DNA of 64,000 nt from an uncultured Draconibacterium sp. (GTDB taxonomy: Bacteria; Bacteroidota; Bacteroidia; Bacteroidales; Prolixibacteraceae). Positions 51,036 through 59,689 of this stretch are shown piece by piece. The stretch covers positions 62,001-126,000 of the forward strand of contig NZ_CAJXTC010000009.1 of the NCBI RefSeq assembly GCF_913060805.1, read 5' to 3'. Positions within the stretch are counted from its first letter, which is position 1, and the number at the start of each line of letters is the position of its first letter. A program made the position numbers and the translations under genes. The notes under the pieces were generated by a model, which saw only the letters and a program-made list of their open reading frames with translations, ran no database searches and was not told where the DNA came from.

Positions 51036-52220
51036 TTATGGTTCGTAATTTGGTAAGAAAATAATATTTGAATCGCCATGGACATAATCCAGCACTTGTA
51101 CTGCATCATCAACGGCTATAGCAAATCCCTTCACTTTTACTTCATCAGTACCTCCCCATCGATCACTAAATTGCGGCTGAGCTCCGATTCCTTTATAAGG
51201 TTCTATGCCTTCAAAAATGTCGTAGATTGAGAATACCGGACCTTCCGAAACACCATCTTCATCTAAAGGATAATAAACATTGTCCCAAACCAGAAACTGA
51301 ATGTACCTATCTTTATAAATTCCACGGTTGTACTGAAATTGTCCATCACCTTCTCTTGGTTCAGTAAAATTGAAGTAGTAATTGTTGTCGTGGTCAAAAT
51401 CATAGTCATGTTCGTTTAAAATTGGATTCAGTCCACTACAGTCAAGGAAGCCATTGATGTAAACTACTTCATCAATATCAACAGTGCCGGTTTTGTCTGA
51501 ACCTGCAGAAAAACATCCTGCAGCAAGCAACAACGGATCAATTTGATAAGCTTCTAACAAAGCCAATCGGTTGTTATAATTGTTCTCTGCGGTTTCTTCG
51601 AACATAAAATTCATTAGATACTGATACATGGCCATATTTTCGCGAGGAGAGTCGATTGTTTTGGTTAATACCAGTTCTTCATTTTCATCATAATTCCAGA
51701 TGGATAAACGACCGCAGAAATCGAGTGTAAAATCATCGCCGGCGTCAATTACTTTCATGGCTTCTTCAAAGGCCTGGTCTAAAACCGATTGTGGCGAACG
51801 AACAATGTTTAAACGCCCAAAATCTACTTCAGTTGGATTGGCGGATTCAGGGACTTCTCCATATTGGTCAAGCTTTATTACTGTTCCGGTAATTGCATCG
51901 ATCGGCTGAACAAAGTATTCATCGTCGTCTTGTTCACTATCTTCATCAACATCTACCCAGGTCATAGTCGGAACACCATTGTCATCCCTAAGTAGCACAT
52001 ATAAATCGCCGTAGTCGCCACCACGGGTAGTTCCTGAGTCATCATTTCCCTTAATGTGGGTGTTGTCTTCGGTTTCTCCACCAGCCCACTCGGGGCGGTC
52101 TGAGTCATCATCTACATTCGGGAAAACATCGCCTTTTTGGCAGTTACTTAAAAGAATAGTTAAGCTGCTCATTAGGAGCAATAAAAATGCATAGCGAGAA
52201 TAACGGATAATTGCTTTCAT
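51036..52220 (-). CDS. Acidic lipoprotein of unknown function
   Basis: 394 residues. Lipoprotein signal with lipobox LSNC (Cys28, in LTILLSNCQKG). The mature N-terminus is extremely Asp/Glu-rich (NVDDDSDRPEW, DVDEDSEQDDDEYF), which may bind calcium. The rest is a mixed alpha/beta domain with aromatic residues (HDYDFDHDNNYYF, RYIQFLVWDNVYY). No family was recognised. It lies just upstream of the giant subtilisin gene, on the same strand, and divergent from the response regulator at 52482, which is a candidate regulator. Confidence 0.6.
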   Translation of the reverse strand: MKAIIRYSRYAFLLLLMSSLTILLSNCQKGDVFPNVDDDSDRPEWAGGETEDNTHIKGNDDSGTTRGGDYGDLYVLLRDDNGVPTMTWVDVDEDSEQDDDEYFVQPIDAITGTVIKLDQYGEVPESANPTEVDFGRLNIVRSPQSVLDQAFEEAMKVIDAGDDFTLDFCGRLSIWNYDENEELVLTKTIDSPRENMAMYQYLMNFMFEETAENNYNNRLALLEAYQIDPLLLAAGCFSAGSDKTGTVDIDEVVYINGFLDCSGLNPILNEHDYDFDHDNNYYFNFTEPREGDGQFQYNRGIYKDRYIQFLVWDNVYYPLDEDGVSEGPVFSIYDIFEGIEPYKGIGAQPQFSDRWGGTDEVKVKGFAIAVDDAVQVLDYVHGDSNIIFLPNYEP

Positions 52221-52481
52221 GGTTAAGAAATTTTGGTTAATAAATAATCCCTGGATTTTAATCGGAGCTTAATATTGGTAACCCCAATTTATAAATTTAA
52301 AAGAGGCAAGACAATCCGTAAATTGTTGGTTTTGGAGGCCTTTTCAGCCAGACCTTAATCAACACTTTCGTTTGTGCGCTAGCCATTTATGTAGGCGGTG
52401 TCGACAAATATTTAATATGAACTAAACAGATGGTTATATAAATTTTTTGTAAATTGTATATCAATTGTTTTCCTATTTGCC

Positions 52482-53168
52482 ATGCTTTCAGTTAAAACAA
52501 TGAAAATATTAATAGCCTACGATCAACGATTGGTTGCCGACTGCCTCAAGTCTTATCTCACCGATCAAAAGCACTTGTTAGTAGTTGGTATGGTAAATAG
52601 TGAGGATAATCTCTACATCGCCATTGAAGAGTTAAAGCCAGATTTGATCGTCTTTGAATTTATGTTGTGGTCGATAAAGTATATCGACTACATGTCGAGC
52701 TTAAACATTAGGTTTCCACAATTAAAAATACTGGTAATTTCCGAATTGATTTCGCACGAACTTATGGCGAAGATTATGCCTTATATTAATGGGTATATTG
52801 TTAAAACGTGTGCGGCCGAAAAAATTATCATAGCAATTCAGGAGATTAAAAGTTCAGGAAAATATCTGTGTCCTAAAGCGGTAGATAAATATTTTAGCTG
52901 TCCACATGGAGAGAAGACAAATTCGCAGTTAACCACCAGAGAGAAACAGATTCTGGGTACGTGGATTACTGAAGATACCTACAATGCAGTGGCAAATACT
53001 CTAAATATCAGCGAGTCGACGGTGCGTACGCATTTAAAGAATATTCGTGAGAAACTGGGAAGCATCAATCATTTGCAAATGATGATTTATGCCTGTCAGC
53101 ACAATTTAATAAGCGACAAGCATAAACCAATTTGCCCGAACTGTCGGTTTTCCATAAGCACCTCCTGA
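52482..53168 (+). CDS. LuxR-type response regulator with degenerate receiver domain
   Basis: 228 residues (or 222 from the second ATG at 52500). The receiver domain occupies 7-125; the phosphoacceptor position in DLIVFEFML is Glu59 where the family has Asp, and the acidic pair at the start is YD (ILIAYDQRLV) in place of DD. The lysine in GYIVKT is kept. The C-terminal LuxR/NarL helix-turn-helix is complete: LTTREKQILGTW, SESTVRTHLKNIREKLG. The protein ends with a CPNC pair. It is an orphan without a histidine kinase in view and may be constitutively active or use another signal. Confidence 0.85.
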   Translation: MLSVKTMKILIAYDQRLVADCLKSYLTDQKHLLVVGMVNSEDNLYIAIEELKPDLIVFEFMLWSIKYIDYMSSLNIRFPQLKILVISELISHELMAKIMPYINGYIVKTCAAEKIIIAIQEIKSSGKYLCPKAVDKYFSCPHGEKTNSQLTTREKQILGTWITEDTYNAVANTLNISESTVRTHLKNIREKLGSINHLQMMIYACQHNLISDKHKPICPNCRFSISTS

Positions 53169-53250
53169 TAATTTGTATTTCTATCAAACCCCGAATTCAC
53201 GTTAATTAATAATGTCTGAAAAGGACAGTTAGTTATATTTCTTGTGAACG

Positions 53251-53276
53251 AAAAGCGTCTATTTATAGGCGCTTTT
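53251..53276. terminator. Terminator between response regulator and sigma factor genes
   Basis: AAAAGCGTCTA / TAGGCGCTTTT, 11 bp with one G-U pair, four-base loop; A and T ends on both sides, so it can serve both convergent genes. Confidence 0.8.
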
Positions 53277-53291
53277 AAGTTAAACTTGTAC

Positions 53292-54152
53292 TTAATCCAA
53301 ATATGTTTTCAATAGCTTACTTCGTGATGTTTGTTGCAGTCGTCTGATTGCCTTTTCTTTTATCTGCCTTACCCGCTCGCGGGTCAATCCAAATCGTTCT
53401 CCGATTTCTTCCAGTGTCATTTCCCTACAACCCAAACCAAAAAATAATCTGATAATGTCGTTCTCGCGCTCTACCAACGTTGCTAATGAACGGTTTATCT
53501 CTTTTTTCAGTGATTGCGCCATAAGTGCACGGTCGGCGTTTGGTGAATCGTTATTGACCAAAACATCCAAAAGACTATTGTCTTCGCCATAAACAAATGG
53601 GGCGTCAACCGAAACATGTCTGCCTGATACTCTGAGAGTATTGGCAACTTTGTCGGCAGGTAACTGCAAAATTTCAGCTAATTCTTCCGGCGATGGTTTT
53701 CGTTCATGTTTTTGCTCAAATTTCGCAATTGCCCTATTTATTTTATGCAACGAACCTATCTGGTTCAATGGCAAACGAATAATACGCGATTGTTCTGCAA
53801 TTGCCTGAATAATTGATTGACGAATCCACCACACCGCATAGGAAATAAATTTAAACCCGCGTGTTTCATCAAACTTCTGACCTGCTTTAATCAGCCCCAG
53901 GTTTCCTTCGTTTATCAGGTCGGGCAAGCTCAATCCCTGATTTTGGTACTGCTTTGCCACCGATACAACAAAACGTAAGTTTGCCCGGGTTAATTTTTCC
54001 AAAGCACTTTGGTCGCCTTTTTTAATTCGTTGTGCTAATTCAACTTCTTCCTCAATCGTAATCATTTGCTCCTTACCAACTTCCTGTAAATACTTGTCTA
54101 AAGAAGCACTTTCACGATTAGTTATAGTTGTTGTAATCTTTAGCTGTCTCAT
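53292..54152 (-). CDS. rpoD: RpoD-type sigma-70 factor (primary-type or paralogue)
   Basis: 286 residues, the short length usual for Bacteroidota primary sigma factors. Region 1.2 is [20 protein letters not shown], region 2 contains [30 protein letters not shown] and [12 protein letters not shown], region 3 is [14 protein letters not shown], and region 4 is [28 protein letters not shown]. It recognises promoters of the -33 TTTG / -7 TAnnTTTG type in this phylum. Some stretches differ from the common Bacteroidota RpoD ([24 protein letters not shown]), so it could be a second paralogue and not the single housekeeping gene. Confidence 0.88.
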   Translation of the reverse strand: MRQLKITTTITNRESASLDKYLQEVGKEQMITIEEEVELAQRIKKGDQSALEKLTRANLRFVVSVAKQYQNQGLSLPDLINEGNLGLIKAGQKFDETRGFKFISYAVWWIRQSIIQAIAEQSRIIRLPLNQIGSLHKINRAIAKFEQKHERKPSPEELAEILQLPADKVANTLRVSGRHVSVDAPFVYGEDNSLLDVLVNNDSPNADRALMAQSLKKEINRSLATLVERENDIIRLFFGLGCREMTLEEIGERFGLTRERVRQIKEKAIRRLQQTSRSKLLKTYLD

Positions 54153-54911
54153 ATAATTGTTCTAAAAAAGAGTGAATCATACACTGGAAAAACCGAATCC
54201 ATTAATCACACCAATCCCTGATTTTTAAATCAAGTCGTACAGTTATTCACTAATCACGGGCACACAAATGCACATTATAAGCATTGGTATTATAACGCCT
54301 TATGTCATGCTTATCAAAGTATGACGTACAGTTTCTCCTGCGATTAGTGACTCCGATTTTTGGTGGTAAGGTGGTTCGATTTTTCCACAGGTATTACTAC
54401 GGAAGAAATAGCGGTTTTGTTGCGATACAGAAGGCGAGATTAAAAAAAGGAGGCACTGCGGCTTCTTCTTTGTCTTCTGTGTCGTCATCAACAATGGGGA
54501 TGTAAGGTCGCACGCCAAAAACAAGATTGAAAATAGGAGGGGCCCAGTAAGATCAAACTTATTTTCTGCTTCATTGTCCTGTGTTGTGAATAAAATTTGT
54601 TGTTGTGTTTAATACACGAGTGGGAAGGATTACCCTAGCGGATATTATAATAATATTGCAGTTGGAATCACCCATTTTGCCGAAGTATATATTGGCACGC
54701 ACGTAAGTGGAATTTACATCAAGGACGAACGCATTCCTCAACAGGTTTTTATTGCAGGGCGGGGGTGATGGAATCCAAATTTCGGATTACAGGACAAATT
54801 TGGTTACGGCTTGTTTATTTTTACTTAAAAAATTACACCAATTAGCTTTACAACAGATTAAAACTATTATCTTTTGCTTCGTTTGGATAAACTTGAACCT
54901 AATTTAAAAAT
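54153..54911. other. 759-base stretch without a convincing gene; possible coding relic
   Basis: No ORF has a plausible start, signal and composition. The segment at about 54613-54768 reads YPSGYYNNIAVGITHF... in one frame up to a TGA, with protein-like codon use but no start codon and a stop just before, so it may be a decayed gene end. The stretch at 54300-54540 has two weak opposite ORFs considered shadows. Promoters for the reverse sigma gene and the forward gene at 54912 should lie here but were not resolved. Confidence 0.35.
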
Positions 54912-56453
54912 ATGAAACCTAAACTTTTATTCTACGCGGCAACAGTTTCCATGTTTTTATTTGCTTGCACAAGTACCCATAAAGAAGAAAGGCAAGAACA
55001 ATCCAAACCACGTGTTATAGTTACCTGCGACCCCGAATTGGATGACAATAATTCTCTGATTCGCTTTTTACTTTTTAGTACCGACTTCGACGTTGAAGGA
55101 CTGATTTATGCAAGTAGCCGGTTTCATTGGAAAGGTGACGGAAAAGGAACTACTCAGTATATTCCCGACAGAGAATATTCTTCTGAAGAACGGGATCTGG
55201 GACCACAAACTTCGTGGCGTTGGGCAGAAGGCGAGCGTTTTATTGATGATCTGGTTGAAGCTTACGAATCTGTTTATCCGAATCTAAAAGTTCATAATCC
55301 AGATTATCCAACGCCTGAGGAATTGAAGTCAAAGATTTACGTGGGCAATGTTGAGTTTGAAGGCGACATTTCTCATGACACTCCCGGTTCCGACAGGATA
55401 AAAGAAATTCTGCTTGACGATGATCCGAGACCTGTTTTTATCCAGGTTTGGGGTGGCCCGAGTACTGCTTCGAGAGCACTAAAGTCGATTGAGGAAGAAT
55501 ATAAAGACACTCCCGAGTGGGAAAGTATTAAAGCAAAGGTTTCAGCAAAGGCAAAATTTTGTCTTTCCGGGATGCAGGACTTATCTTACCAGGAATATGT
55601 GCAACCCAACTGGACGGAGGTTGAATCTATTATACTTAATGCTGGAGTTACAAGTTTGGGCTATGGAGCAAAGCGTGCAGTTGCCGGTACTAAAGATACC
55701 ATCTATTTTTCTTCGGAATGGACCATGGAAAATGTCAAAAGTAAAGGTGTTTTTGGAGAACATTACCGTGTGTGGGGCGATGGCCGGCAAATGGCTAAAG
55801 GCGATTTTACCGACTACTTTGGCGAAAAAGGATACACAGCTGACGAACTTCGCGAAAAGGGGTACTGGGTTTGGACACCACCTCAGCCCGAAGGTAGTTT
55901 TATTAGCGAAGGAGATACGCCAATGTTCCTGAATCTGATTGCAAATGGATTACGAGCGCACGAAGGGCAGGAGTATGGAGGATGGGCCGGACGCCGAAAA
56001 GAACTTTCGGAAGAAGAGAAAGCTGCCGGCTATACTGCTCCGTATGCAATGAGAAGAGTAAAGGATGAAGTACTTCCTGATTTCTTGCCGGCCATACAAA
56101 ATAGCTTCGCAGCGCGTTTAATCTGGTCGGTTACTTCTGAGTATGACGATGCAAACCACGAGCCGGTTATTGAAGGACCGCTAGAAATGTCGGCAGCTGC
56201 GGGCAGCACCGTTAATCTTGAATTCGAGGTATCTGATCCCGATAAGGATCCGGTTTCCACAAACTGGATGCAATTCAAAGTAGGCAGCTACAAGGGCGAT
56301 GTTTCCTTTGCTAGTCCTACATCTGCATCCACTTCTATTGTAGTGCCCCAGGATGCTGAGCCCGGACAGACCATTCACCTCATACTTCAGGCCGAAGACA
56401 AGGGCGAACCGGTTTTAACGCACTATCACCGGCTAATTATAACTGTAATTTAA
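54912..56453 (+). CDS. Sde182-type nucleoside-hydrolase-fold lipoprotein (DUF1593)
   Basis: 513 residues. Lipobox FAC (Cys19). Residues 33-320 are the Sde182-type nucleoside-hydrolase-like domain (VIVTCDPELDDNNSLIRFL, the metal Asp cluster; GNVEFEGDISHDTPGSDRI; VFIQVWGGPSTASRAL). The C-terminal 90 residues form an Ig-like domain with EPVIEGPLEMSAAAGSTVNL. Sde182 from Saccharophagus was described as cellulose-binding; catalytic activity is not established. It heads a row with a paralogue and two sulfatases, so an activity on glycan-derived material is inferred. Confidence 0.85.
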   Translation: MKPKLLFYAATVSMFLFACTSTHKEERQEQSKPRVIVTCDPELDDNNSLIRFLLFSTDFDVEGLIYASSRFHWKGDGKGTTQYIPDREYSSEERDLGPQTSWRWAEGERFIDDLVEAYESVYPNLKVHNPDYPTPEELKSKIYVGNVEFEGDISHDTPGSDRIKEILLDDDPRPVFIQVWGGPSTASRALKSIEEEYKDTPEWESIKAKVSAKAKFCLSGMQDLSYQEYVQPNWTEVESIILNAGVTSLGYGAKRAVAGTKDTIYFSSEWTMENVKSKGVFGEHYRVWGDGRQMAKGDFTDYFGEKGYTADELREKGYWVWTPPQPEGSFISEGDTPMFLNLIANGLRAHEGQEYGGWAGRRKELSEEEKAAGYTAPYAMRRVKDEVLPDFLPAIQNSFAARLIWSVTSEYDDANHEPVIEGPLEMSAAAGSTVNLEFEVSDPDKDPVSTNWMQFKVGSYKGDVSFASPTSASTSIVVPQDAEPGQTIHLILQAEDKGEPVLTHYHRLIITVI

Positions 56454-56492
56454 GCAGAACATATTAATATCAACCTGATTTAAACTTATACA

Positions 56493-58082
56493 ATGAAAAA
56501 AACACTATTTACAATTTTAACTCCGGTATTGGCAACATTTTTATTCGTTTCGTGCGGGCAGTCGCCTGCAACTAAAGCAACCTTAGCACCGGAAGATCTG
56601 GCCGAAAAAGTTGACAAAAGCCAGCAGGAAAGAATATTGATTACCACCGATCTGGAAGTGGATGATATGAACGGTTTGCTTTTAAGTTTGATGTACGCCG
56701 ATCATTATGATCTTGCCGGAATTGTTTGGACAGCAGGTATGTATCATTTTCAGGGCGACCACGGCGAACATACATTGGGCGAGATTACTCCAAATTACCG
56801 CTGCAGTGCTCAACATTGCGAGCACCGTGTGGAGTCGGCCGCCGATCTCACGGAGTATCGTCCGGTTGACCCGACATGGCTCGACCGTATTTTGGATTAT
56901 TACGAAACCGATTATCAGTTGATGAGCAAGAATAATCCGAATTTCCCGACACCTGAGCAATTGAGGAGCATTACCAAAGTAGGTAACATCGAATTCGAAG
57001 GCGATTACCGCTTTGAAACCGATGGCTCTAAATTTATCGAGGAATGTATTATGGACGATGATATGCGTCCGCTGTACATTCAGCATTGGGGCGGAATTAA
57101 CACCACGGTACGTGCGCTGTACTCTATTTACGAGAAGTACCACGGCACACCGGAATGGGAGCAGGTGCTTGCAAAAGTAACGGCTAAGGTCCGTATTGGT
57201 GGCGATGGCGAAGACAATTGCCGTGCCGACAGTAAAATAGACGAGATGTTCCCCGGCCTGCAGAATGGTGGCTACGGTGGAGGTTTCTTTAATTATGGTT
57301 CCTTTTTTGCGTCGAGCTACAACTCTCCGATGCGCGCCGATGATGAACTTCAGCCGTATCTACATGCCGATTTCATCCTTGATGCCTACAAAGAGGACCA
57401 CGGAAAGCTTTGTGAGGAGATTTGGCTGTATGGCGAAGGCCGTGCTATTTATGGCGAACCGATTATTTACAATTACGGCCTGATAACTTATATGGATTGG
57501 GCGAAATCGGCTGAACTGGGCTGGGGGCCTGCAAACCTTGCAGATTTTCCGCGTGTTGATTTCAAACCGTACGACTGGAGCATCTGCCAGTTTGGTTGTG
57601 CCTCTTTCATCAATATCGGACTTCGTTCGGATGTTACCAACAGCAGTCGCCAATTCTTAGGGCCAACACCTGAAGGTTTCAAAAAAAGCAACCATTACAC
57701 CATCGTAATGTGGGAAGAACTGGCAGCACGTGCCGACTGGGCGATCTGCGAACCACAGGACTGTAACCATGCTCCGATAGTAACAGCCGACGAATTGGAT
57801 TTCACTGCTGCTCCGGGAGAAACGGTTTCGCTTTCGGGTAATGCGAAAGATCCTGACGGAGACCAGTTGGTGGCAAAATGGTGGGTTCCTGCTTTCTCGT
57901 GCACCTACATGGAAGGCAAAGCAGAAGGACTGGCTGTTTCTTCTGAAACCGGTTGGAACACTGAATTTACCATTCCTGCCGACGCAAAAACGGGCGACAA
58001 ATTCATTGTGAACCTTGAAGTGAAAGATGACGCTACCCGTCCGATGACGCGTTTTGCTCAGTATGTAATTACTGTTTCGTAA
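56493..58082 (+). CDS. Second Sde182-type nucleoside-hydrolase-fold lipoprotein
   Basis: 529 residues. Lipobox VSC (Cys21). Same fold as the preceding gene: LITTDLEVDDMNGLLLSLMY at the metal site, GNIEFEGDYRFETDGSKFI, LYIQHWGGINTTVRALYSI, and a C-terminal Ig-like domain (NHAPIVTADELDFTAAPGE). The two differ strongly in the middle, so they are old paralogues with possibly different substrates. It starts 40 bases after the first gene and is followed by a sulfatase 30 bases downstream. Confidence 0.85.
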   Translation: MKKTLFTILTPVLATFLFVSCGQSPATKATLAPEDLAEKVDKSQQERILITTDLEVDDMNGLLLSLMYADHYDLAGIVWTAGMYHFQGDHGEHTLGEITPNYRCSAQHCEHRVESAADLTEYRPVDPTWLDRILDYYETDYQLMSKNNPNFPTPEQLRSITKVGNIEFEGDYRFETDGSKFIEECIMDDDMRPLYIQHWGGINTTVRALYSIYEKYHGTPEWEQVLAKVTAKVRIGGDGEDNCRADSKIDEMFPGLQNGGYGGGFFNYGSFFASSYNSPMRADDELQPYLHADFILDAYKEDHGKLCEEIWLYGEGRAIYGEPIIYNYGLITYMDWAKSAELGWGPANLADFPRVDFKPYDWSICQFGCASFINIGLRSDVTNSSRQFLGPTPEGFKKSNHYTIVMWEELAARADWAICEPQDCNHAPIVTADELDFTAAPGETVSLSGNAKDPDGDQLVAKWWVPAFSCTYMEGKAEGLAVSSETGWNTEFTIPADAKTGDKFIVNLEVKDDATRPMTRFAQYVITVS

Positions 58083-58112
58083 ATCCCATTGGAAAAACAA
58101 AACCTTACAACA

Positions 58113-59606
58113 ATGATAAAAATAATCAGCATATTTTGTGTGTTGCTCGGGCTTAGCCTGGCAAGCTATGCTCAGGAAAAACCAATGAACGTGCTTTTCA
58201 TCGCCACCGATGATATGAGCAACGATTTGAATACTTTTGGGAATCCGGATGTGTACACACCCAATATGGACCGTTTGGCCGAAAGGGGAGTCGTGTTTCA
58301 AAATGCCTATTGCCAGGCGCCGCTATGTGGGCCCAGTCGTGCATCGTTAATGACCGGTTATTACCCGGATAAGACCGGTGTTTTTGACCTTGGTCCACGA
58401 TTTCGCGAGAAGTTGCCTGATGCCGTAACCATGGCTCAACTATTCAAGAATAACGGCTATTTTACCTGCCGAATTGGTAAAATATTTCATCAGGGAGTTC
58501 CCGGTGATATTGGTCATGCAGGGCACGATGATCCGGCTTCGTGGACAACCACTTACAATCCGATTGGTAAAGATAAAACCGATGAATATAAACTACAGGG
58601 TGGTGATGCCGTGATGTTGGGAACTTACCTTGCCATGGATTGTAACGACGATGAGGTAACCGATGCGATTTCGGCAAATGTGGCTTTAAGTATTTTGCGC
58701 CAGCGTACCGGCAATCAGATGATAAGTGCATATGGAAGTTACAATGCCGGTCGTGTAAGTCCTGAGCCATTTTTTATGGCGCTTGGATTTTACCGCCCGC
58801 ATATTCCGTATATGGCGCCAAAGAAATATTTCGACATGTATCCGCTGGAGAAGATAAAGTTGCATGAAAATCCTGAAAACGACTGGGAGAATAAACCGCA
58901 TGCGGCAGCCTGGGTTTGGCCACCAAATGCCGGAGCAACAGAAGAGCAGCAGAAGAAAGCAATTCAGGCTTATTATGCATCTATTTCGTTTGTTGATGCA
59001 CAAGTTGGAAAATTGCTCGACGGGCTGCAAGAGTTTGATTTGCTTGATAATACGATCATTGTTTTTTGGAGCGATCATGGTTACCAGTTGGGAGAACACG
59101 GACAATGGCAAAAACAGACTTTATTTGAAAAAGGATCTAATCAGCCATTATTGATTTCTGTGCCGGGAGTGACCTCGGGAACAAGAACCGAAGCCATTGT
59201 TCAATTGGTTGATCTTTATCCAACACTGGCCGAACTTGCAGGTTTGGAGCCTCCAAAAGATTTGGTGGGCCACAGTTTGGTGCCACTTCTGAAAGATCCG
59301 GATGCAGAGTGGGATCACCCGGCTTTTACCATTCAGGCGAGAACCGTAAATCCAAGAGCGCAGGAAGGACAATCGAAATATAGTTTTAATCCGAATCTGG
59401 CATCAGAAAATCCAACCATCTTCGGACGTACCATTCGCGTAAAAAAATACCGTTATACAGAATGGGATGAAGGTCGTTTGGGAGCTGAATTGTATGATTA
59501 TGAAAATGATCCGAAAGAGTTTAATAACTTGGCTAACGATCCGAAATACAAGGATATTATTGATGAACTGGCAGAGATTCTGCACCGGGATTTTAGCGCG
59601 GAGTAG
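58113..59606 (+). CDS. Exported sulfatase, iduronate-2-sulfatase-like (S1)
   Basis: 497 residues from the ATG at 58113 (IKIISIFCVLLGLSLASYAQ signal peptide); the track's TTG start adds eight residues. The formylglycine motif is LCGPSRASLMTGYYPDKTG with the Cys to be matured by an anaerobic or aerobic sulfatase-maturing enzyme not in view. Metal residues are in FIATDDMSNDL and FWSDHGYQLGEHGQW. Overall pattern fits the iduronate-2-sulfatase-like subfamily, which removes 2-O-sulfates from uronic acids in glycosaminoglycans or algal glycans. Substrate is not proved. Confidence 0.9.
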   Translation: MIKIISIFCVLLGLSLASYAQEKPMNVLFIATDDMSNDLNTFGNPDVYTPNMDRLAERGVVFQNAYCQAPLCGPSRASLMTGYYPDKTGVFDLGPRFREKLPDAVTMAQLFKNNGYFTCRIGKIFHQGVPGDIGHAGHDDPASWTTTYNPIGKDKTDEYKLQGGDAVMLGTYLAMDCNDDEVTDAISANVALSILRQRTGNQMISAYGSYNAGRVSPEPFFMALGFYRPHIPYMAPKKYFDMYPLEKIKLHENPENDWENKPHAAAWVWPPNAGATEEQQKKAIQAYYASISFVDAQVGKLLDGLQEFDLLDNTIIVFWSDHGYQLGEHGQWQKQTLFEKGSNQPLLISVPGVTSGTRTEAIVQLVDLYPTLAELAGLEPPKDLVGHSLVPLLKDPDAEWDHPAFTIQARTVNPRAQEGQSKYSFNPNLASENPTIFGRTIRVKKYRYTEWDEGRLGAELYDYENDPKEFNNLANDPKYKDIIDELAEILHRDFSAE

Positions 59607-59689
59607 CACATTTTAGTATTTTTACTGAATTGCGGTTTCTATTGGAACCGTGATATTTGCAATTGATTTTTAATCTAAACTAAACCAAA

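Noticed and set aside
54300-54524. Opposite ORFs of 67 and 74 residues in the gap after the sigma factor
   Set aside because: Mutual shadows of low complexity without signal peptide, domain or supporting neighbours.
57657-58301. Minus-strand ORF of 214 residues
   Set aside because: Antisense across the Sde182-type gene end and sulfatase start; no domain pattern.
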